Source of the DNA: a virus
DNA length: 23,828 bases
Strand: one strand, 5' to 3'
IMG/VR virus record: IMGVR_UViG_3300012984_000280
Location: 1-23,828 of that record
The position numbers and the translations under genes are program-made. Position 1 is the first letter of the stretch. Every line of letters starts with the position of its first letter. The notes under the pieces are model-generated. The model worked only from the letters and a program-made list of their open reading frames with translations, made no database searches and was not told the origin of the DNA. Below are positions 7,005-15,246 of the stretch, one piece after another.

Positions 7005-9824
7005 TCAGAACGCCCCCGGCTGCGCGTAGAGTGATCGGTCGTAGGCAGGCATCGGGCCAAGCCCTGAGCCCTGTAGCGCGGCCAGTTGCCGCTCGAGATC
7101 CTGCATCTTCTTTTGCTGCTCGCTCAGCGCCGCCGTGTTCACCATCGTGAGCGCGGGCGTGTCGACCACCTTTCCGCGCGGCGTGTCGCGCACAGCGTTC
7201 GCCGCTGCCGTGAGCTCCAAGTCTTGAGCCATCGGCCCCACGTGGCGGCCCGGGGCTGCACCTGGCGCTCCGGGGTCCTTGTATTCGTACGAATAGCCCT
7301 GCGCTGGACGAAGGTCGACGGCGGGCGCCTGCTGCTCGCGAGCGTAAGCGGCATCGAGTGCAGTGGTGTCAGGCGCGCGCAGTTGAAGCGCAGGCGAGAA
7401 TTGCTCGCCATCCCAAGTACCGCCATCGTTTGCGTTCTGCGAGTACTGCGACTCGACGGAAAACGTTGGATGTCCATGCTGCTTGTACGTGTCAGGGAAG
7501 TGGCCCGAGTCTGCGCCGCGACCGACGCCACCCAAGTACGCGCCGCGGTAGTCGTAGTGGCTATCAGGATTGTCCAGGTCACGAACGCGGTTCTGTTTGA
7601 GCCACTGCGCGAATCCAGCTTCCTGCGAGGGGGTGAGGCGCGTTGTTTCGCCATCACGAGGCGGAGCGTCGGCGCTCAGCGCCGCTAGCTGCGTCTCGAG
7701 CGCGCGGATACGCGTCTTGCTGCGCGCATCGGAAAGGCGCTGACCATTGCCGAAATAGCCGCCACTTTCTGTGTCATCGCCACGATTCATCGCTTGCGGC
7801 GCAGGCACGGCATAGGCCGAATCCTGCGCAGCGCCCGAGTAGTGCATTTGGCCTGATGCCGGAGTTGCGGAAGGGTTCGCGCCATTCAGGTAGGCAGCAA
7901 TGTTCGCTGGCAGCGCTGGCGCGTTGAACACGTCACCCCAAGCGGGAGCGGGCGCCGCGACCGGTTGCGGAGCGCTTGAAATCGTGACAGGCCGACCGCC
8001 GAGAAACGCAGCGGAAGGTGCCCCACCGATAGCAGGCGCTCCGCTCAGCATAGAACGCTGTGCGAGGATGTTTGGATTGACGAGCGCCATCGGTGATTCA
8101 GTTTGTGGGGCGCGCGCGCGTCCCTGAAAGGCGCCCTGGCCCAAATCCGAGGTCTTCCCAAGGGTCGACACAAGTGGCCGCGCTCCCGGCTTCGTTGACA
8201 ACGCCGCGATCACGGCATCCTGCGATGCGCTGTGGCCAGCTCCCGCTCCCGGCACCCGGTTGAGTACATCAGTGGGCGCGAACTGGCTCGGTCGGTACGC
8301 GTTGTTCAGCGCGGCGATGGTCTCGGCGTAGCCAGCAATCGGAGCCTGCGCTTCACCGGTGACGCCAATCTTTCCGAGGTCCTGATCGTCCATGGGCGCA
8401 TCGCCGTACGGGCGCAGTACGTTCGTCTTGCCGTTCGCGGTGTACGTGTCCGCGCCGCTGGCGGCCGCTTGGTCCGCAGCGCGGTAGGCGGCCGCTGCCT
8501 CTGGGCTGAATCCGGCGTACTTCTCGGCGTTCTTCGCATCAGTGGTCGGCGACGTGAGCCCGATCGGTTTGATGTTCTTCTTGTTGCGCTCGTCCGAAAG
8601 CCGATCGCTGCTGTTATTGCCCGGATTTCCCTGGCTAGACTGCGCTGCGTTGCTGGATGCCGTGATGTTGTAGTAGGGGCTATCTTTAGGGCTGGTCGAA
8701 GCGATGCCGGTGTCACCAGCTGGGGCAGCGGCGCCCCCATTTGAAGCATTTGCGACAGCATCCGCCGCAGCCCCGAACCCAGACGCGGCCATGTTCATGT
8801 TTGCGGCCTGATGCGCGTTCGCATTGTTCATGTTCGCGATGTTCGTCGCGGTCTGCGAACTCGCTTGCCCAAGGTTCGCGTTGAGCTGCGCCGTCTGCAT
8901 ATTCTGGCCTTGCTGCTGTCCGAACTGGTAGGCGTTCTGACCTTGCTGGTTGGCCTGCATGCCGAGCTGCTGCTGCTGCGCCCCGAGCTGGTTGTAGAGC
9001 CCCGTCGTCTGGTTGTTGATTTGCTGCTGGCTCTGCTGCAGCGCTGCGTTCTGCTGCTGCAGATTCTCGTTTCCGGCGCGCACCGTCGTGGCCTGATTGC
9101 CGGCTTGGCCCGCGAGATTGCCGGCGCTGCCGTACGCGTTCCCAGCGCCCTGGAGGGCTGCGAGCTGCATGTTCTGGTAGTTCTGCTGCTCTTGCAGGCG
9201 CGCGGCTGCAGCCTGCTGGTTCGTGGTCTGATTGATTTGCGCGTTGTTGAACGCAGCCTGATTCATCGCGGCCTGACCGCTGCCGAGCGAGCGCCCAGAG
9301 CGAGCAAGCGCCAGCTGCTGATTCATGGCGTCGCTTTGGCCAAGCCGCAGCTGAGCCTCAGCTACGCTCGGACCCATCGCGCGTGTGCCGATGTCGGTCA
9401 ACAGCCCGCCGGTACTGTTCAGATTGCCGATGCTGGCGTTCGTCGCGCCGAGCGCTGCGAGCTGGCGTTGCTGGTCAGCTGGGCTCGTTGCGATCTGTGC
9501 GGACGCGCGTCCCTGCGCAGCATTCGCAACATCGAAGTTCCCGTTGCCCTGATTGTAGAAGGCAGCTTCGCGCGCGTTCTGCGCTTGCTGCTGCTGCAGC
9601 CCCTCGCTGTACTGCATTGCAGCAAGCTGATTGGTCAGGTCCGCGCCATTGCCGCCGGCAAACTGCGCGGGTGGCGCTTGCGGTGCGGCGTTGTCGCCAC
9701 CTCCTCCGAGCATGCTCAAAAGGAAGCCGCCACCTGCGCCGATAGCGGTTCCCCACGGCCCAAAGGCTGAGCCCACTGCTGCACCGGTGCCTGCTCCTGC
9801 TGCTGCTTTGCCCCAATCGACCAT
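7005..9824 (-). CDS. Ejection-type virion protein with S74-like chaperone tail
   Basis: A 939-residue protein (ATG at 9824, overlapping the nozzle stop as TGATG; a GTG one codon upstream is possible). Residues 6-43 are a Gly/Ala zipper (A-A-V-G-S-A-F-G-P-W-G) able to insert in a membrane, as in podovirus ejection proteins. Residues 50-350 are Gln/Asn-rich; about half of residues 250-319 are Gln or Asn. Two copies of a serine motif, R-L-S-D-E-R-N-K-K-N-I (409-419) and R-L-S-D-A-R-S-K-T-R-I (697-707), match the catalytic start of peptidase S74 intramolecular chaperone domains. The later H-V-G-P-M-A-Q-D-L-E (861-870) matches the core of that domain. Between lies a small conserved-looking segment with D-Y-R-G and H-P-T-F-S. 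The tail is a helix with L-E-R-Q-L-A-A-L. S74 domains fold their trimer and may cut themselves off. Confidence 0.6.
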   Translation of the reverse strand: MVDWGKAAAGAGTGAAVGSAFGPWGTAIGAGGGFLLSMLGGGGDNAAPQAPPAQFAGGNGADLTNQLAAMQYSEGLQQQQAQNAREAAFYNQGNGNFDVANAAQGRASAQIATSPADQQRQLAALGATNASIGNLNSTGGLLTDIGTRAMGPSVAEAQLRLGQSDAMNQQLALARSGRSLGSGQAAMNQAAFNNAQINQTTNQQAAAARLQEQQNYQNMQLAALQGAGNAYGSAGNLAGQAGNQATTVRAGNENLQQQNAALQQSQQQINNQTTGLYNQLGAQQQQLGMQANQQGQNAYQFGQQQGQNMQTAQLNANLGQASSQTATNIANMNNANAHQAANMNMAASGFGAAADAVANASNGGAAAPAGDTGIASTSPKDSPYYNITASSNAAQSSQGNPGNNSSDRLSDERNKKNIKPIGLTSPTTDAKNAEKYAGFSPEAAAAYRAADQAAASGADTYTANGKTNVLRPYGDAPMDDQDLGKIGVTGEAQAPIAGYAETIAALNNAYRPSQFAPTDVLNRVPGAGAGHSASQDAVIAALSTKPGARPLVSTLGKTSDLGQGAFQGRARAPQTESPMALVNPNILAQRSMLSGAPAIGGAPSAAFLGGRPVTISSAPQPVAAPAPAWGDVFNAPALPANIAAYLNGANPSATPASGQMHYSGAAQDSAYAVPAPQAMNRGDDTESGGYFGNGQRLSDARSKTRIRALETQLAALSADAPPRDGETTRLTPSQEAGFAQWLKQNRVRDLDNPDSHYDYRGAYLGGVGRGADSGHFPDTYKQHGHPTFSVESQYSQNANDGGTWDGEQFSPALQLRAPDTTALDAAYAREQQAPAVDLRPAQGYSYEYKDPGAPGAAPGRHVGPMAQDLELTAAANAVRDTPRGKVVDTPALTMVNTAALSEQQKKMQDLERQLAALQGSGLGPMPAYDRSLYAQPGAF

Positions 9825-12800
9825 CACACAATCCGATCTGCGGGCTTGTTGAGCCGCGCGCCTTCCGGTGCACCATTTTCCAACGCGAGAGCTATCAGCG
9901 CGATTCCTTCAGCTGCACTGGTCTCAGAAATCGACACGCGAAGCGCGCTCAGTGAGCGTTGTTCGGTTGAGCCTAGGTCGGTGAGTATCGTGCTGAGCTC
10001 ACCTGGTAGGGTGTCTGGAGCGATTCCGGTGTAGACGCGGGTCGCGGTGTGAGCGACGCCGCGATCGCTCGTTTTGTCGACGGTAAGCGTACACACGTTT
10101 CGGAGCTCAAGCAGGGTCGATAGCCGCTGGACGCTGCCCTGTTCGGTCGGACCGAATGGGCGAATGTCGCCGGTGCGCACCATCATCGTGTAGGCCTGGG
10201 CGCCCGAGTCACCAAATAGACTATCCGTCAGCTTGATTGTCGTCCCGTCGGATTGGCTCGACGTGAACATCGCAATCTCGCCACCGTACCAATTGCCGAT
10301 TCCGTACTGAGCTGCCGGCGTCCCCAGCGAACCGGAGTCGGTGAGCAGGTCGACGCTCCAAACCTTGTGAACCAGGTCATACACGAGCTGCGCACCCTGA
10401 TTGCTCGCATTCACGCAGACCCAGCGCACGGTTTGCTCTGTCGACTTCACGAGCGCCGCGACGCCACAAATGGTCGGATAGGTGGCGAGCGTGTCGAGTA
10501 CGGCGTCGACCGCGATCGGTGTGCCGAACCCGCGAGGCAGCAGGTACAAGCCGCGTGCAGTCTGAAAAAACACGCCGTCATCACACGCGTACACGCTACG
10601 CGGCTCGATGCATCCGAGCTGAAATGGCAAACGAACAAGTGGCCCGAAGTCACCTACGCCGGCATCATCGGGGCCATCCCCACTAGCGACGTAGATGCCC
10701 TCGGCAGTGAACAGCACGAGCGAGTCACACCAGGCGAGCCCGGCACACGCGCTTGGAAGCAAGATGCGAAACCCGTCATTGTCGGCGAATGACGGGGACT
10801 GGTCGCCGAAGATTAATTTTGACGCCTGCACTACGTCCGGGCGAATCAGCCCACCGAGAAACAGCCTGCCTCCGCCCGAGCAGCCAAAGCGCGACGCGGG
10901 CGGGAATGCATTTGGCAGCGTCTGCCCAACCTGCGTGTACAAGGTTTGCTGCGTGGACAGCGTGGTGTCAGAGAGCTGGTCAACGTAGGTGACGGTGCCG
11001 CCGAACAGGTCCGCGTCGACGATCGCCGCCAAGTAAAACGTCTTGTCATCGTGTAGCGTGCGGTAGACTTCGATCGAAACTACGACCCGCTGAGTAGAGC
11101 AGAGCGAGGTGATTGCGAGCGTGTTTTGCGTCTGTCCGACAGCCATCGTGACCTTCACCGGCGGCGATGGGGCCGAGACCTCGAAACGCCCGTTGGCGGC
11201 ACGAGCCTTGAAAACAGTGGAGTAGTAGTACTCGGACGAGGCGGTGAGCGACCCTCCGCCAGCCGGCGTAATCGACTGTATTGCGGGCGAGTGAACGAAT
11301 CCCTCCTCAACCGCTCCTGTCGCATCAACCCGCGTCAGGTTCCCGCACGGAACGAAGCTGCTACGGTCCGCAAACACGGATTGCAGCGACCGATTCCGCG
11401 CACTGTCCGTGTAGTGCTTCGCCTGCAAGACGCGGAAGTCGTGCCCAGTGACAATGCTGGAGCCAACGGCATAGAGCGTCGGCGTCGGCACCGCATATGA
11501 TGCCGTTGCCGCGATCTGAGTCACCGCCGGAACGCCCTTCAGGTCGACCACTGCGGAAGAAAGCAGCAAGTCTTGAACCGACATTTCAATAGGAGCAACA
11601 CAGGATGTGCTGCCCGCAAATGCGGTCGAGAGCTGCAGCAGCGTGGCGTAGCGCGAGCCACTTGCGATCGTGTCGATCGCTGTCCAGAGATATACGCCCG
11701 GCCCAGCAAAGAACGGCACAGATATCGGGTAAAAACCGGCCTGAGTGATTGTGAGCCCGAGCGCTGCCAGCGCCGACACATCGGAGTACTTGAAGCTCGC
11801 TGGGTTAGGCGAGCCGCTCACAACAGAGCTGTGCACGGCTCGCACCCCGCCGGCCGGAACGGGACTCAACAACGGGCGCGATGCATCTGTCGTCGTGAGC
11901 GTGACGGTTCCAACCACGCCGCCGCCGAATCCCGTGGTGTACACCTTCACCTTGGCAGTCGTGCCAACGGTCATCGCATAGCCCAGGTAGACGGGTGTGG
12001 TGGTTGAGCCGACGATGCTTGTCGACGTGACCGGGTTTGCCTCGACGAAGGTGTTTACGCCGGCCTGCGCGAGTGCCGTGTTTAGCGTGCCGACGGTAAC
12101 CTGATTGCCGCCGTAGCTGATGGCGAACAGGCAAGCGGTTGATGTGTACTGGTAGACATCAAAGGAAAGAATGCCGGCGCCAGTGATGACGACTTCGCCG
12201 CCAAAGAAGCTGCCGACGGTCATCGTGCGGCCGCGCAGCGTTGTGGAGTTCGCGTCGAAGTAAACGAGCGCCAGCGTCGTTCCGATGAGGACGAGGCGCG
12301 GGTATTGGATGCCGCCGCCGCCCGCCACGCCAGCCGCATACTCGAACACGTTCACCAGCGTTTGCCCGCTGACATCGGTTGCAGCGATTCGGATCAGCTT
12401 GTCCGTCGGGTTCGCTGGGTCCGTGTATTGGTACGCAGTCCACAAGCATCCGAATGCGTAGCAACTGGAGCAAGGCGTGGTGGTCTGGTTCTTCAGCGAC
12501 TTGGAAGGCACCGGGAAGAACGAAGTCTCAGGCAGCCATCCGCTGACTGCGCCCGCAATGCGCCGCGACACTGAGCCGCCGGTTACTGCACTGACAGCAT
12601 CCGTGTTCGCAGGCAGAACGTAGCCGATGCCGGTCGCTGACCGCGCATAGGTGAAGCATCGGTCCGCAACGATCGCGAACGCCGTATCCGTCGAGCTACC
12701 AACGCAGCGCGGAGGCCCCGATGTCACACCGGAAAAGCCGCTAGCGATGCTAGTGCCGTAGCCGAAGCGCTTGCCGATTCGGCCCGACTTGCGCATGCGC

Positions 12801-12910
12801 GCGTTTTGCAGGTACGAGAGCTGCGGGAGTGGCAGAACTGCGCGCTCGATGCCCTCGTTTTGCCCCTGCTCGAAGACAGCTGCGGTGAGCTTCACCTTCG
12901 GATCGCCCAT
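9824..12910 (-). CDS. Large nozzle/stabilisation-like tail protein
   Basis: A 1028-residue protein starting at the ATG that overlaps the previous stop (TAATG); five further in-frame codons upstream from a TTG are not favoured. The N terminus (L-P-Q-L-S-Y-L-Q-N-A-R-M-R-K-S-G, then K-R-F-G-Y-G-T) matches the opening of podovirus nozzle and stabilisation proteins: a strand, then N-A-x-M, then a K-R-x-G-Y turn. The long middle is entirely strands with repeated G-x-Y and V-Y-x patterns, suiting a beta-propeller. Around residues 700-820 it has F-G-D-Q-S-P-S-F-A-D-N-D-G-F and L-V-L-F-T-A-E-G-I-Y-V-A-S-G-D-G, typical of these propeller repeats. It would close the head and guide DNA out. It is longer than T7 gp12; named by type, not by close match. 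Confidence 0.6.
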   Translation of the reverse strand: MGDPKVKLTAAVFEQGQNEGIERAVLPLPQLSYLQNARMRKSGRIGKRFGYGTSIASGFSGVTSGPPRCVGSSTDTAFAIVADRCFTYARSATGIGYVLPANTDAVSAVTGGSVSRRIAGAVSGWLPETSFFPVPSKSLKNQTTTPCSSCYAFGCLWTAYQYTDPANPTDKLIRIAATDVSGQTLVNVFEYAAGVAGGGGIQYPRLVLIGTTLALVYFDANSTTLRGRTMTVGSFFGGEVVITGAGILSFDVYQYTSTACLFAISYGGNQVTVGTLNTALAQAGVNTFVEANPVTSTSIVGSTTTPVYLGYAMTVGTTAKVKVYTTGFGGGVVGTVTLTTTDASRPLLSPVPAGGVRAVHSSVVSGSPNPASFKYSDVSALAALGLTITQAGFYPISVPFFAGPGVYLWTAIDTIASGSRYATLLQLSTAFAGSTSCVAPIEMSVQDLLLSSAVVDLKGVPAVTQIAATASYAVPTPTLYAVGSSIVTGHDFRVLQAKHYTDSARNRSLQSVFADRSSFVPCGNLTRVDATGAVEEGFVHSPAIQSITPAGGGSLTASSEYYYSTVFKARAANGRFEVSAPSPPVKVTMAVGQTQNTLAITSLCSTQRVVVSIEVYRTLHDDKTFYLAAIVDADLFGGTVTYVDQLSDTTLSTQQTLYTQVGQTLPNAFPPASRFGCSGGGRLFLGGLIRPDVVQASKLIFGDQSPSFADNDGFRILLPSACAGLAWCDSLVLFTAEGIYVASGDGPDDAGVGDFGPLVRLPFQLGCIEPRSVYACDDGVFFQTARGLYLLPRGFGTPIAVDAVLDTLATYPTICGVAALVKSTEQTVRWVCVNASNQGAQLVYDLVHKVWSVDLLTDSGSLGTPAAQYGIGNWYGGEIAMFTSSQSDGTTIKLTDSLFGDSGAQAYTMMVRTGDIRPFGPTEQGSVQRLSTLLELRNVCTLTVDKTSDRGVAHTATRVYTGIAPDTLPGELSTILTDLGSTEQRSLSALRVSISETSAAEGIALIALALENGAPEGARLNKPADRIV

Positions 12911-13335
12911 TAGCTCGCCCACCAATTCGCGCCGTCGTAGTAGATGGCGAATAGCCCGACCGTGCCCGCTCCGTAAGCCTTGCTGGCCGCGCCGTTGATG
13001 AGTCGCGCCGCATTGTTGGCCATGCCCGACGGGCGCACCGTGACCGTGTTCGTCGTGGCGCGCTTGGCGATCCAGAGAAACCCTGGTTTGCCATCAGCGG
13101 GAGCTGATAGAGCAAAGGCGATATTGCCAGTCGACAGATCGCACAGCGCGATTTGCCGAGTGGTAAGCGTCTTGTCGACGCTAGTTTGCGGCGTGAATCG
13201 CACCTGTTGCGGCTGCGCCACCATGCCATCGAACAGCGCAGCAAGCTCGGTAGCTACGTTCTGTTCGAACTGCGAAAGCTGCTGCTCGAGGCGGCGAGCG
13301 TTGTCGGTGATGAATTGTTTGATGAGTGAAAGCAT
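12910..13335 (-). CDS. Coiled-coil protein with fibre-tip-like C terminus
   Basis: A 141-residue protein starting at the ATG that overlaps the adaptor stop (TGATG); the longer open frame upstream is a shadow of the adaptor gene. Residues 1-36 are a helix with heptad-like spacing (I-K-Q-F-I-T-D-N-A-R-R-L-E-Q-Q-L). The C-terminal about 90 residues are beta-rich and end in Y-D-G-A-N-W-W-A-S. The motif T-V-R-P-S-G followed by a final D-G-x-N-W is common at the ends of phage fibre and spike proteins. It could be a small trimeric fibre, a tail plug or a needle-like part. Placement between adaptor and nozzle favours a tail-tip or tail-side structure. Role inferred. Confidence 0.55.
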   Translation of the reverse strand: MLSLIKQFITDNARRLEQQLSQFEQNVATELAALFDGMVAQPQQVRFTPQTSVDKTLTTRQIALCDLSTGNIAFALSAPADGKPGFLWIAKRATTNTVTVRPSGMANNAARLINGAASKAYGAGTVGLFAIYYDGANWWAS

Positions 13336-14081
13336 CAAATCCACCGCCGGTCTGCAGCCCACTCGGGGAACTGACGGTAAGCGTCGATGTCGACCACTTG
13401 CGGCGTGGCACCTTGCGCGCGCTTGTCCGCCATCTCCTGCACACGATCGCGCTCGAGCTGGAATAACGCCATCAGGTCGGAGGCGTCGAGCTTGGCAATC
13501 ACACGCATCTCGATCGCGGCCTTGAACGCGATGATTTTCTGCCAGCCGTTGACGGTTGTGAAAAAGTCCGTCGTCACGTTGGATAGCGGCGTGAACGCCG
13601 GCACGTAGCGCAGCGTTGCCCCGATAGCCGTCGTCGGAACCGGCAGAAATTCCACCTGCGAAGTCGTTGTCGCGCCCGACGCGAGCGACTGCGCACCCCT
13701 GATTCGGTAACCCTTTGGAGTGCGGCGCCCCCACGTCTGAAAATTCATCAGCCGCATGCGCTCAGCCTGCTCGAATGGCGCGACGTACTCCCAGTCGTCC
13801 GACGCCCACGGCAAGTGAATCGTCTGCTCCTGGTAGAAGTCGCTCGGTAGGTCGTAGACCGACGTGGCGGCCACGATCGGAATCGTCGCGTCCTTTACGT
13901 AGTACTCGTGCCCACCGCTCGCCACGAGCAGGTCGTACAGCTCACCGATCGCGCCATTGATTAGCGTTGTGACGGAGCCGCTGCCAGTGTCCGGAATGAA
14001 CGCGTTTGCGCCACCCGGACGCTGGTCGGAGTAGAGCCGGGCGAGGTCAATCAGCCCCTGGAGATTGATTTCACTCGCCAC
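13335..14081 (-). CDS. Head-tail adaptor protein
   Basis: A 248-residue protein with a GTG start and the ribosome site GAGAGG six bases before it, in a ten-base gap. The N terminus has the adaptor-like layout: helix L-I-D-L-A-R-L-Y-S-D-Q-R, then I-N-G-A-I-G-E-L-Y-D-L-L, then a strand ending V-Y-D-L-P-S-D-F-Y. The remainder is mixed, and a long charged helix with R-V-I-A-K and F-Q-L-E-R-D-R-V-Q-E-M lies near the C terminus. Such proteins (P22 gp4 and T7 gp11 types) sit under the portal and receive the tail nozzle. Its neighbours, the capsid genes and a nozzle-like gene, support this. Confidence 0.6.
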   Translation of the reverse strand: MASEINLQGLIDLARLYSDQRPGGANAFIPDTGSGSVTTLINGAIGELYDLLVASGGHEYYVKDATIPIVAATSVYDLPSDFYQEQTIHLPWASDDWEYVAPFEQAERMRLMNFQTWGRRTPKGYRIRGAQSLASGATTTSQVEFLPVPTTAIGATLRYVPAFTPLSNVTTDFFTTVNGWQKIIAFKAAIEMRVIAKLDASDLMALFQLERDRVQEMADKRAQGATPQVVDIDAYRQFPEWAADRRWI

Positions 14082-14091
14082 GGCTTACCTC

Positions 14092-14316
14092 TCACGCTTC
14101 GTCGGACTTGTACTTGCTCTGGCAATTGAGGACGAAGGTCTCCAGCGCTTCGGACGCTGCAGACCAATCCTTGCGGGCGCCCGCTTCGTAGAAGTCGCGC
14201 GCAGCGGTGACGTTCGAATCCTCTTCGTCGTCACCGCCTTCGCCTTCCGGCATCTCGTCTTTGCCCAAGCCTTTCGGCAAAAGCGCGAGCAGCGCGGAGC
14301 CTCCCTTGTCTGCCAT
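14092..14316 (-). CDS. 74-residue acidic helical protein, function unknown
   Basis: Starts at the ATG that overlaps the previous stop (TGATG). Residues 1-20 are mildly hydrophobic with Lys and Gly (S-A-L-L-A-L-L-P-K-G-L-G-K). An acidic loop (E-G-E-G-G-D-D-E-E-D) follows, then two helices (about 37-66) with W51 and C64. A larger upstream frame exists but lies inside the previous gene. A small helical protein here could be a head-tail or assembly factor; nothing specific is recognised. Confidence 0.58.
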   Translation of the reverse strand: MADKGGSALLALLPKGLGKDEMPEGEGGDDEEDSNVTAARDFYEAGARKDWSAASEALETFVLNCQSKYKSDEA

Positions 14317-14717
14317 CAGACTTGCCCCGAGTCGCACACGATAACGGTGCCGCTGATGAAATTCTGAGCGCCGGCAGCGGGTGGGTCCTGCACGGCGTTT
14401 GCGTTGTCGACGATGAGGATGTCGACGGTTGCCGGAGTCGATGTGCCGAAATTGGCAATCGGACCCGGTTGAGCCCAGCGCTGCACGCCAGTGCCTGCAA
14501 CATTGAGCTCGCACGACGTTCCGCAATGGAGCTTCCAAGCATCCGCAAGCGTCAGACGAAAGACACCTTGGCTAACGCGCACAAAGCTCGTGATGAACAA
14601 GTTTTGCGGATTGCCCGGATTCGTGGGCGGGTTCGCCGCGTCCACGAAAAACTTGAACTCGATGTAACGGACGCCGGGAGTGTTCTCAGCGCCGTGATAC
14701 ATGCCACGGTCAGCCAT
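14316..14717 (-). CDS. Small virion-like beta-rich protein
   Basis: A 133-residue protein three bases downstream of the previous gene and overlapping the next start as TGATG. It opens with M-Y-H-G-A-E-N-T-P-G-V-R-Y-I-E-F and has many short strands and Pro/Asn-rich loops (A-N-P-P-T-N-P-G-N-P-Q-N). Three cysteines are present (L-H-C-G-T-S-C and V-I-V-C). Like its neighbour it lacks any enzyme or membrane motif. The pair may be two capsid or head-completion proteins; there is no clear sequence similarity between them by eye. Confidence 0.5.
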   Translation of the reverse strand: MADRGMYHGAENTPGVRYIEFKFFVDAANPPTNPGNPQNLFITSFVRVSQGVFRLTLADAWKLHCGTSCELNVAGTGVQRWAQPGPIANFGTSTPATVDILIVDNANAVQDPPAAGAQNFISGTVIVCDSGQV

Positions 14718-14720
14718 GGC

Positions 14721-15227
14721 TCAGTTCCCCGTGAACTCGCCGCGACGTAGGCGGACTGCGATTTGCGAGATGGGCACCACGACGCCAGTGCCGGACTTCG
14801 CGATGTTGAGCCAAATACCGCCACCGGGCGGAATGGCTGCGCCCGCGGACGTGAGCAGCGTGAACGCTTTCGGCTGGTTCGCGGTGATGTTGCCCGAGTC
14901 CGTGATCGCCGTGGTGATGCTCAGGCCCGTTGCTGTTGCGCCACCCACACCATCGTTGCTCTTCAGCGCGATGGTTGCGAAGTTGGAGTTATCCGCCGTG
15001 ATGCCTGCGCCGGTGCAAGTCAGCCGAGCGCTGACCATGTATACGGTGAAATCGTACGGATTCGTCCACAACAGCGTATCTGCCGTCGCAGTGGAAGCCA
15101 TGCCGTCCGCCGCGAGCTTGTCGAAGCGCTCGTGGAAGTCGTACGCCTGCGCGACGGTAGGACCGCCGCCGTAGGGGCTCGCTGTGCTGCCTGCCTGAGC
15201 CTTTTGGTATTCGCCAATGTTTGACAT
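14721..15227 (-). CDS. Putative capsid decoration or minor virion protein
   Basis: A 168-residue beta-rich protein immediately after the capsid gene. The first about 45 residues are polar and flexible (S-P-Y-G-G-G-P-T-V-A-Q-A-Y-D-F-H). The rest is alternating strands rich in Thr, Ala, Gly and Ile with one cysteine, ending basic (R-L-R-R-G-E-F). No enzyme motif is present. Position, a strong ribosome site and a single-domain beta fold suit a protein that cements or decorates the capsid surface. The alternative is a head-completion protein. Confidence 0.5.
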   Translation of the reverse strand: MSNIGEYQKAQAGSTASPYGGGPTVAQAYDFHERFDKLAADGMASTATADTLLWTNPYDFTVYMVSARLTCTGAGITADNSNFATIALKSNDGVGGATATGLSITTAITDSGNITANQPKAFTLLTSAGAAIPPGGGIWLNIAKSGTGVVVPISQIAVRLRRGEFTGN

Positions 15228-15236
15228 CTGGGTTTT

Positions 15237-15243
15237 TCCTTTC
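15237..15243 (-). promoter_or_regulatory. Strong ribosome site of the capsid-decoration candidate
   Basis: GAAAGGA on the minus strand lies nine bases before the ATG at 15227, inside a 19-base gap after the capsid gene and followed by a run of A. It is one of the best Shine-Dalgarno sequences in the window and implies a highly made product. Confidence 0.6.
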
Positions 15244-15246
15244 GGC

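Noticed and set aside
8811-9770. Plus-strand frame of 319 codons with runs of Leu, Val and Arg
   Set aside because: It is opposite the Gln/Asn/Ala-rich part of the first ejection-type protein; the Leu runs are just the complement of CAG and related codons.
13336-13734. Upstream extension of the 141-residue protein to a 274-codon frame
   Set aside because: The added part lies completely inside the adaptor gene in another phase; the TGATG overlap gives a far better start.
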